A DNA stretch of 6,613 nucleotides from Thiotrichaceae bacterium. Its GTDB lineage: Bacteria > Pseudomonadota > Gammaproteobacteria > Thiotrichales > Thiotrichaceae. The DNA lies in NCBI GenBank assembly GCA_027008665.1, contig JALVEA010000477.1, positions 1 to 6,613 on the forward strand, in the 5' to 3' direction. This document shows, piece after piece, positions 1-4,572 of this stretch. The notes under the pieces were generated by a model, which saw only the letters and a program-made list of their open reading frames with translations, ran no database searches and was not told the origin of the DNA. The position numbers and the translations under genes are program-made. Positions within the stretch are counted from its first letter, which is position 1; each line of letters opens with the position of its first letter.

Positions 1-716
1 ACAGACATTATGGGTAATTTTTCGGTCTGGGCGAGTTGGTTTATATCTTTGCCACTGGTGATAATCACAACTTCTGCTGAGGCGATAATCTGCTGATTTT
101 TATCCTGTATCAGCCAATTTTCATCTACTTTTTTTAAGCTTATTGCTTCGCTTTCTAATATCACCTTGCAATGGGGATGATTGATAAGTGCTTGGCAAAA
201 GCTGGCAGGGTTTATCCAGCCTCCTTGAGGGAAATAGGTGCTTTTATAGGGTGTGCATATACCACTTTGTCGTTGTGTTTCTGTACTATCGAGGCATTGT
301 AAAAAGTCAGATGAAAAACCACGTTGTTGCAGTGCTTTCCAGCGTTTTTCTTCGCGTGGGTTGTGAGCAAGTTGGATCACTCCACATAAATCATATTGGA
401 TTTTTTGGGATGATGCGGTGAGCTGAGTAAGCTGTTTGAGGGTGTAATTAAATGCCTGTGTGTAAAAATCTTCGCCTAAACTTTCGATAGCCGTCATTTT
501 AGGCAAGATAGCCCCTGCAACATTACCCGATGCTTCTGTTGCGAGCTTATTGTGACGTTCGATCAGCGTGACTTGCCATCCTGTTTGTAGCAAATGCCAT
601 GCAGTCTGACAGCCCGCAATACCGCCGCCAATAATAATGGCATGTTGCTTATTCCAAGTGAATTTAGGGTATTTAAACCACGGTTTGTCACTGAATTTGT
701 ATAATGGCTGAGGCAT
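1..716 (-). CDS. mnmC: Stand-alone MnmC-type FAD-dependent tRNA cmnm5U34 oxidoreductase, partial (C-terminus beyond window)
   Basis: About 238 residues of the N-terminal part are visible. A dinucleotide-binding motif GGGIAG lies at residues 30-35, followed by an acidic residue closing beta-2 (LIERH, E53). Next comes EASGNVAGAILPKMT at 61-75, the ASGN-x-x-G signature of the MnmC C-terminal (FAD) domain. The leading KPWF resembles the linker that joins the two MnmC domains. In the family this domain oxidatively removes the carboxymethyl group from cmnm5(s2)U34 in tRNA, in the cytosol. The usual gammaproteobacterial MnmC carries a methyltransferase domain in front; here the ATG overlaps the yadH stop (TAATG), so the protein must begin with the FAD domain. 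No good ribosome-binding site is visible, which suggests coupling to yadH. Alternative: another DadA-like FAD amine or amino acid oxidase. The match to MnmC is by recalled motifs only. Confidence 0.75.
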   Translation of the reverse strand, partial: MPQPLYKFSDKPWFKYPKFTWNKQHAIIIGGGIAGCQTAWHLLQTGWQVTLIERHNKLATEASGNVAGAILPKMTAIESLGEDFYTQAFNYTLKQLTQLTASSQKIQYDLCGVIQLAHNPREEKRWKALQQRGFSSDFLQCLDSTETQRQSGICTPYKSTYFPQGGWINPASFCQALINHPHCKVILESEAISLKKVDENWLIQDKNQQIIASAEVVIITSGKDINQLAQTEKLPIMS

Positions 717-1489
717 TAGTTGCGTAGCCCTATGCCCTTATTCAGTAGGTACATTGCAAAACTAAAGAGTGCAATAATAAAAACAATAATCAGTATAAAA
801 CTAGAGCTTGGGTTAATATCAGATACACCTAAAATACCGTAGCGAAAGCCATTGACCATATACAAAACAGGATTAAATAAAGAGACACTTTGCCAGAAAG
901 GTGACAACATATTGATGGAATAAAAGACACCACCGAGATAGGTTAATGGTGTAAGAATAAATATGGGAATAATATTCATCGCATCAAACGTTTTCGCGTA
1001 TATCGCGTTAATAAATCCTGCAATAGAAAATAAAATAGAGGTGAGTAACACCACTGTTATGGTAATAACAGGGTGCTGAATATCCATTTTTGTAAAAAAT
1101 AAGGAGACGATAGTAACAACCAATCCGACACTTAAACCGCGCGCCACGCCACCTGCCACAAAGCCCAATAAAATCACAATATTAGGCGTAGGGGAGATAA
1201 GTAGCTCTTGAATATGCCCGTGCATTTTGGCTGAGAAGAAGGAGGAAACAACATTGGAGTATGAGTTGGTGATAACCGACATCATAATTAAACCTGGTAC
1301 GATATAATCAATATATTTAAAGCCATCCATCTCGCCAATGGCTTTACCGATAAGGTTGCCGAAGATCACAAAATACAAGGTCATGGTGATCGCAGGAGGC
1401 AGAATTGTTTGTATCCAAATGCGTGAAAAGCGGAGTATTTCTTTGATGAAAATAGTATTGAAAGCGGTGAGTATTTCGCGCCAATTCAT
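716..1489 (-). CDS. yadH: ABC-2 type exporter permease, YadH-like
   Basis: This 257-residue inner-membrane protein matches E. coli YadH (256 aa) along its whole length as recalled, including IWIQTILPPAITMTLYF, IVPGLIMMSVITNSY, KTFDAMNIIPIFILTPLTY and the C-terminal NPVLYMVNGFRYG block typical of ABC-2 permeases. About six hydrophobic segments are visible, near residues 27-47, 62-84, 108-131, 139-162, 172-191 and 231-250. It should dimerise and pair with the ATPase encoded just upstream. The substrate of YadGH is unknown; the wider family includes NodIJ-type exporters of polysaccharide-like or amphipathic compounds. The start overlaps the yadG stop as ATGA, and a strong AAGGAGG lies seven bases before the ATG. 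The length is normal and nothing looks broken. Confidence 0.93.
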   Translation of the reverse strand: MNWREILTAFNTIFIKEILRFSRIWIQTILPPAITMTLYFVIFGNLIGKAIGEMDGFKYIDYIVPGLIMMSVITNSYSNVVSSFFSAKMHGHIQELLISPTPNIVILLGFVAGGVARGLSVGLVVTIVSLFFTKMDIQHPVITITVVLLTSILFSIAGFINAIYAKTFDAMNIIPIFILTPLTYLGGVFYSINMLSPFWQSVSLFNPVLYMVNGFRYGILGVSDINPSSSFILIIVFIIALFSFAMYLLNKGIGLRN

Positions 1490-2451
1490 GCTGTCGCCTC
1501 CTTATTTTTCTCGATTAATTCTATAAATAATTCTTCTAGGCGATTGCTTTTATTACGCATACTCAGGATGCGAATATTGTTCTGATTAAAAAAGTCGAAC
1601 ATCATATTAAGAGAGCGACTTTTATCTAGCTCAACCTCTAGCGTGTTAGCATCGCGTAACGACATAATAAAATCATCGCTATGAGGTACTTCTGACAAGG
1701 GGTTTTCTAAATCTAAGACAAACATTTCGGTTTGTAAGCGAGACAATAACTGCTTCATACTGGTATTTTCGATTACTTTACCCTTATCCATAATAGCAAT
1801 GTTATGACAGAGATTTTCAGCCTCTTCAAGGTAATGCGTGGTGAGGATAATGGTTGTACCTGCCGCATTTAGCTTCGATAGAAATTTCCACATAGTACGG
1901 CGTATTTCAATATCTACCCCTGCGGTTGGCTCGTCTAAAATTAGTAATTTTGGCTTGTGAATAAGGGCGCGTGCAATCATTAAACGACGCTTCATACCAC
2001 CTGATAAATCTAATGCCTTTTCTTTGCGTTTATCCCATAAATCCAAGTGTTTTAATAGCTCTTCTGCACGACGAAAAGCTTCTTTGCGTTTGATACCGTA
2101 GTAACCACCTTGATTGACGATAATCTCAATAATCGGCTCAAAAATATTAAAATTAAACTCTTGAGGAACAAGACCGATAAAGGTTTTAGTAAGCGCTCTC
2201 TCTGTATCGGTATTATGCCCAAAAACCTCAATCGTTCCTGCTGTTTTATTAACAAGAGAGCAGATTGTTTCAATCGTCGTCGATTTGCCTGCACCATTCG
2301 CCCCAAGCAGGGCAAAAAAATCACCCTGTTGCACACTAAGGTCGATGCCTTTCACGGCTACAAAATCATTATCATAGACTTTCTTTAAATTGCTAATTTT
2401 TAAGGCTGGAGTAGTGTTGTTGATTTTTTTATTAGATATATTTTTTAACAT
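1486..2451 (-). CDS. yadG: ABC exporter ATP-binding protein, YadG-like
   Basis: This 321-residue cytoplasmic ATPase drives the YadH permease. All motifs are intact: Walker A GANGAGKST (50-58), Q-loop Q97 in VPQEFNF, signature LSGGM (149-153), Walker B LLILDEP (169-175), D-loop AGVD (177-180) and switch His206 in TTHYLEEAE. The C-terminal part (about 235-315) ends in SMRNKSNRLEELF, as in E. coli YadG (308 aa), which supports orthology. The N-terminus is about 13 residues longer than E. coli YadG. The chosen ATG has no clear Shine-Dalgarno sequence, and there is no other in-frame ATG before the Walker A motif, so the true start may be a non-ATG codon nearer to the KISNLKKVY segment. It is the first gene of the yadG-yadH-mnmC operon. 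Confidence 0.94.
   Translation of the reverse strand: MLKNISNKKINNTTPALKISNLKKVYDNDFVAVKGIDLSVQQGDFFALLGANGAGKSTTIETICSLVNKTAGTIEVFGHNTDTERALTKTFIGLVPQEFNFNIFEPIIEIIVNQGGYYGIKRKEAFRRAEELLKHLDLWDKRKEKALDLSGGMKRRLMIARALIHKPKLLILDEPTAGVDIEIRRTMWKFLSKLNAAGTTIILTTHYLEEAENLCHNIAIMDKGKVIENTSMKQLLSRLQTEMFVLDLENPLSEVPHSDDFIMSLRDANTLEVELDKSRSLNMMFDFFNQNNIRILSMRNKSNRLEELFIELIEKNKEATA
1497..1503 (-). promoter_or_regulatory. Ribosome-binding site of yadH inside the end of yadG
   Basis: The minus strand reads AAGGAGG seven bases before the yadH ATG. It lies within the last codons of yadG (Lys-Glu-Ala). Together with the ATGA overlap this fixes the yadH start and indicates re-initiation by ribosomes finishing yadG. 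Confidence 0.8.
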
Positions 2452-2480
2452 GAGAAAGCCTATGTTTATATTGAAATGTG

Positions 2481-2508
2481 AGTATAAGTACCTAGTTCAA
2501 GATAACAA
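2481..2508 (-). promoter_or_regulatory. Candidate sigma-70 promoter of the yadG-yadH-mnmC operon
   Basis: On the minus strand a TTGTTA (-35, 2503-2508) is followed after 16 bases by TATACT (-10, 2481-2486). It lies 30 bases before the yadG ATG and leaves a short leader of about 22 bases. The region is AT-rich, so chance matches are likely; this is the best pair I see. Confidence 0.4.
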
Positions 2509-2515
2509 GAAATCA

Positions 2516-2529
2516 TTAATTATAATTAA
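2516..2529. repeat. 14-bp perfect palindrome upstream of yadG
   Basis: TTAATTATAATTAA is its own reverse complement. It lies just upstream of the candidate -35 box of yadG, where a dimeric regulator could bind. Base composition is extreme, so chance is a fair alternative. Confidence 0.3.
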
Positions 2530-2696
2530 AAGAACTCAAGAATAAGATGTTTGTTTTTTCTAAGGGATCTTGGAGATAGGAGTAAAAATCTCAATAAACG
2601 ATAAAGTGTGAAAACATCACAGAATACAGCGTTAACCCTATATAAAGTAATAACCATGACAGACAGTAAAGCTTTTTTAAGAGTAACAATAAAAAT

Positions 2697-2712
2697 GCTA
2701 ACCAAAGTTAGC
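2697..2712. repeat. Short inverted repeat GCTAAC-CAAA-GTTAGC
   Basis: This is a perfect 6-bp stem with a 4-base loop. On the minus strand it is followed by ATTTTTATT, so it could be a weak leftward terminator; on the plus strand there is no U-tract. No function can be assigned. Confidence 0.3.
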
Positions 2713-2839
2713 GAGGGATGCCATTTAGAAAAAAGTAGTATGAAGGCATGGGTGGTGCTTTTACATACTGCGATGTGATTTTTCATTTAAGCTGTTTACA
2801 GTTAAATAAAAATTTCATTTACAAAATAATGGCAATTTA

Positions 2840-2872
2840 CGGCAGTCTCTGGAGGGATTCTGCCGCTTTTTT
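2840..2872 (+). terminator. Rho-independent terminator on the plus strand, with no gene in front of it
   Basis: The stem CGGCAG (2840-2845) pairs with CTGCCG (2860-2865). An inner TCTC/GGGA pairing around a TGGA loop is possible, with two bulged T on the 3' side. A C and six T follow. The minus strand has no U-tract, so it acts rightward. It sits about 50 bases before the hydrolase ATG and touches the -35 region of that gene, so it either ends an unannotated RNA or insulates or attenuates the operon. Confidence 0.75.
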
Positions 2873-2882
2873 ATGCGTGGTC

Positions 2883-2888
2883 TATAAT
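2883..2888 (+). promoter_or_regulatory. Candidate -10 box of the SGNH hydrolase operon
   Basis: A perfect TATAAT lies 35 bases before the ATG at 2924. The expected -35 region falls on the terminator stem and has no TTGACA-like sequence, so the promoter would be weak or need an activator. A purine-rich AAAGAGAG (about 2909-2916) serves as ribosome-binding site. Confidence 0.45.
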
Positions 2889-2923
2889 AAATCTCCGTAT
2901 AAAAAGAATGAAAGAGAGAATTT

Positions 2924-3658
2924 ATGAATTGGAAATATAGCATTATTATCGTTAGTCTATTGGCAATGTTAGTCATCTCTCTGATGTTAAATTATATCTT
3001 TTACAAAAAGGCATTTATCCCCTTACAGGCTGCAAAATTAGACCCCATCGGACTGAATTATTACAAACAAGACATTGCTAAAGATAAAAAAAGCGATAAG
3101 CCAATCGTTATGTTTTATGGTGACTCACGGGGTTTAAGCTGGCCTAATCCTTCTTTAGACCAATACCAATTTATTAATCGATCTATCGGCAATCAAACAT
3201 CTATTCAAACGGTGGCACGGTTTAATCAGCACGTTTCCCCGCATCGACCTAAAACCATTATTATTCAAGTTTGTGTTAATGATCTAAAAATGATCCCTTT
3301 GTTTCCTGATAAAGCCAAACAAATTGTTGCTGACTGTAAAGCTAATCTGAAAAAATTACTGATACAGGCGCAGGCAATAGAATCTAAGGTTATATTATCA
3401 ACTGTATTTCCTTTAGGAGAGGTCACGCTAGAGCGTAGGATACTTGGTATAAAAGCACAGCCGATTATGAATGCTATTGATAATGTGAATATTTATATTC
3501 GCTCATTAGCCTCGAGGAATGTCGCAATATTTGATAGCTACCAACTACTTAAAGGAAAGGGGCAGAAAATTGACAAGCAATACAGCCACGATTGGTTACA
3601 TCTTAATAAAAAAGGCTATCAGCATTTAAATAAACATTTATTGGAATTGTTGCAATGA
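2924..3658 (+). CDS. Membrane-anchored SGNH/GDSL-family hydrolase
   Basis: This 244-residue protein has one N-terminal hydrophobic segment (about residues 6-26) and no signal-peptidase site that stands out. It is probably held in the inner membrane with the enzyme domain outside. SGNH blocks are in order: block I FYGDSRG with nucleophile Ser68, block II Gly89 in SIGNQ, block III Asn119 in CVND, and block V DWLHLN with Asp223 and His226 completing the triad. Families of this fold act as esterases, lipases or acetyl hydrolases on lipids or polysaccharides; the substrate cannot be told. Its stop overlaps the start of the CPXCG gene (ATGA), so the two are one operon. A preceding TATAAT and terminator are described separately. 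Confidence 0.85.
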   Translation: MNWKYSIIIVSLLAMLVISLMLNYIFYKKAFIPLQAAKLDPIGLNYYKQDIAKDKKSDKPIVMFYGDSRGLSWPNPSLDQYQFINRSIGNQTSIQTVARFNQHVSPHRPKTIIIQVCVNDLKMIPLFPDKAKQIVADCKANLKKLLIQAQAIESKVILSTVFPLGEVTLERRILGIKAQPIMNAIDNVNIYIRSLASRNVAIFDSYQLLKGKGQKIDKQYSHDWLHLNKKGYQHLNKHLLELLQ

Positions 3659-3849
3659 ATACACTGGAAGAAAGATCGATTGATTGCCCATATTGTGGTG
3701 AAGAGATAGAAATACTGATCGATTTTTCCTTCGGTGAGGAATCCTATATCGAAGATTGCCAAGTATGTTGTCGTCCAATCGATATTTATCTTGGAGAAGA
3801 TGAAAGAGGAGAATTAATAGTTCGAGTATCTGATGAAAATTCGGTATGA
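3655..3849 (+). CDS. CPXCG motif-containing cysteine-rich small protein
   Basis: This 64-residue acidic cytosolic protein has two cysteine pairs: C11/C14 in DCPYCGE and C35/C38 in EDCQVCCRPI (a fifth, C39, is adjacent). The arrangement is that of a small zinc-ribbon-like fold. It matches the CPXCG family common in gammaproteobacteria, including the conserved IEDCQVCCRPI block. No biochemical role of the family is known to me. The ATG overlaps the hydrolase stop by four bases, with GGAA eight bases upstream. No clear terminator follows; only a weak AT-only hairpin is seen at 3860-3882. Confidence 0.88.
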   Translation: MNTLEERSIDCPYCGEEIEILIDFSFGEESYIEDCQVCCRPIDIYLGEDERGELIVRVSDENSV

Positions 3850-3972
3850 TAATATTTTTTATTTGGTTATTAAAAACAAATACTTATGATTAAATTAAGC
3901 TGGGGTTAATATTGCTAAAAAGCTATAAAACGAAAAAAATAAAAGAAAGTGATAAAAAGTGTAAAAAATCAG

Positions 3973-4001
3973 TTGACCAAGTTAAAAACCGACAGTAGAA
4001 T
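3973..4001 (+). promoter_or_regulatory. Sigma-70 promoter of the tRNA-Asn/tRNA-Val unit
   Basis: TTGACC (3973-3978) and TAGAAT (3996-4001) are separated by 17 bases, an ideal spacing. A GC-rich discriminator GCACGCC follows, as in stable-RNA promoters under stringent control. Transcription should start near 4008-4011, about ten bases before the first tRNA. Confidence 0.85.
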
Positions 4002-4020
4002 GCACGCCTCATTAGATAGA

Positions 4021-4096
4021 TCCTCGATAACTCAGTTGGTAGAGTAGCGGACTGTTAATCCGTTTGTCGCTGGTTCGAGCCCAGCTCGAGGAGCCA
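4021..4096 (+). tRNA. tRNA-Asn (GTT)
   Basis: This 76-base cloverleaf has an encoded CCA end. The acceptor stem TCCTCGA/TCGAGGA pairs perfectly, with discriminator G. The D-stem is ACTC/GAGT, the anticodon stem GCGGA/TCCGT with anticodon GTT at 4054-4056, and the T-stem GCTGG/CCAGC. The anticodon reads AAC and AAU. It is first in a two-tRNA unit, 48 bases before tRNA-Val. Confidence 0.97.
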
Positions 4097-4144
4097 CTTC
4101 TAAATTGTATTTTTCTAATACAATATCAAATCTCAACTCATTTT

Positions 4145-4221
4145 AGGCACGTAGCTCAGTTGGTTAGAGCACCACCTTGACATGGTGGGGGTCGGTGGTT
4201 CGAATCCACTCGCGCCTACCA
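4145..4221 (+). tRNA. tRNA-Val (GAC), with an acceptor-stem mismatch
   Basis: This 77-base cloverleaf has an encoded CCA. The D-stem is GCTC/GAGC, the anticodon stem CCACC/GGTGG with anticodon GAC at 4179-4181, and the T-stem GGTGG/CCACT includes one G-T pair. The acceptor strands AGGCACG and CGCGCCT leave A5 (4149) opposite C68 (4213), an A-C mismatch; a G at position 5 would restore pairing. It decodes GUC and GUU. The 3' end borders integrase-like remnants, so the gene was probably an integration target. Confidence 0.95.
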
Positions 4222-4241
4222 ATAAGATGTTCCAAAAAGCC

Positions 4242-4270
4242 TATAAACTATTGTTTTATATATATTTTTC
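4242..4270 (+). terminator. Possible AT-rich terminator after tRNA-Val
   Basis: TATAAAC (4242-4248) pairs with GTTTTATA (4253-4260, one bulge) around a TATT loop, followed by TATATTTTT. The stem is weak and has a single G-C pair. Its place 20 bases after the tRNA end supports it. Confidence 0.35.
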
Positions 4271-4326
4271 AGCCTAAGCTGTATCAGCTCGTATCATGCC
4301 GTATTACCTTATATTCCGACAAAAAC

Positions 4327-4372
4327 GGGTATATTTGAGGGTATTTTTATGGTGTTCTTGCTAGATACCCTC
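4327..4372 (+). repeat. GGGTAT boxes and an 8-bp inverted repeat, possible integrase arm sites
   Basis: GGGTAT occurs at 4327-4332 and 4339-4344, 12 bases apart, and inverted (ATACCC) at 4365-4370. The last two form a perfect 8-bp inverted repeat, GAGGGTAT (4337-4344) with ATACCCTC (4365-4372), a 20-base loop and a TTTT tail. Such GGGTAT-rich sequence is typical, as I recall, of the stretch between a tRNA and a P4-type integrase gene, where arm-type sites lie. A weak rightward terminator is the alternative. Confidence 0.45.
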
Positions 4373-4393
4373 TTTTAGGCGGGATGAATATTT

Positions 4394-4447
4394 ATGAAAC
4401 GAAACCTAAACAACACCCAAGCACAAAAATGCGCAAAACTAATCTAA
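4394..4447 (+). pseudogene. Remnant of the N-terminus of a P4-type tyrosine integrase
   Basis: An ATG opens a frame of only 17 codons, MKRNLNNTQAQKCAKLI, then stop. It resembles the start of P4-family integrases (DUF4102 domain), which commonly read L-T-D-T-x-x-x-x-A-K-P near the N-terminus. The frame points away from tRNA-Val, about 170 bases behind it, which is the normal placing of such integrase genes. Similarity ends at about the AK codons, where the palindromic element begins, so the rest of the gene has been lost. The match is short and could be chance, but position and preceding GGGTAT boxes agree with it. Confidence 0.5.
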
Positions 4448-4561
4448 CAATTTAGCCCCTTTTTTTTGATCTTCTTCGTTATTGCTTTGGTCACATAGCC
4501 CGCTATGCTCCCGTCGTAATGCTTTGAATATCAAAAAATAGGATACTAAATTTTGTTTAGG
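4444..4561. repeat. Imperfect palindromic element of about 115 bp
   Basis: The centre is a perfect CATAGC-CC-GCTATG at 4494-4507. Outer arms also match in inverted orientation: TTTTTTGAT (4462-4470) with ATCAAAAAA (4530-4538), and CTAACAATTTAG (4444-4455) with CTAAATTTTGTTTAG (4546-4560), the latter with small gaps. The arms between are only loosely paired but contain similar direct copies of CGT-(T)A(T)-TGCTTTG (4477-4489 and 4514-4526). This is the build of a dispersed palindromic repeat or a small non-autonomous element. It begins about 12 bases after the rpfC stop and may end that transcript. Confidence 0.6.
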
Positions 4562-4572
4562 TACTTAAAAAA

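Larger units (their letters stand above)
2452..2923. other. Gene-poor spacer between divergent operons
   Basis: About 470 AT-rich bases separate yadG (leftward) from the SGNH hydrolase gene (rightward). I see a candidate yadG promoter, two small palindromes, a plus-strand intrinsic terminator and a good -10 box for the rightward operon. Open frames here (86 codons on the minus strand at 2526-2786, 40 codons on the plus strand at 2656-2778) have no recognisable family or convincing ribosome-binding site, and I do not call them genes. The spacer is longer than two divergent promoters need, and the terminator suggests that something is transcribed rightward within it. Confidence 0.6.

Noticed and set aside
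188..421. 77-codon open frame on the plus strand
   Set aside because: It lies wholly opposite the MnmC-type gene, whose conserved motifs show that the minus strand is coding; no family features.
1338..1526. 62-codon open frame on the plus strand
   Set aside because: It is antisense to the yadH start and yadG end, both firmly identified.
2052..2388. Open frames of 94 codons (minus) and 92 codons (plus) within yadG
   Set aside because: Both overlap the well-conserved ATPase frame with Walker A and Q-loop; they are byproducts of that coding sequence.
2656..2778. 40-codon plus-strand frame starting MTDSKAFLRV
   Set aside because: No recognisable family and no good ribosome-binding site. It is kept only as a note in the small-RNA finding.
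2526..2786. 86-codon minus-strand frame in the spacer
   Set aside because: Its hydrophobic but unpatterned composition, lack of a clear ribosome-binding site and lack of any recognised family argue against a gene; AT-rich spacer gives such frames by chance.
3860..3882. TATTTG/CAAATA hairpin after the CPXCG gene as a terminator
   Set aside because: The stem is almost only A-T with an 11-base loop and no U-tract behind it; too weak to call.
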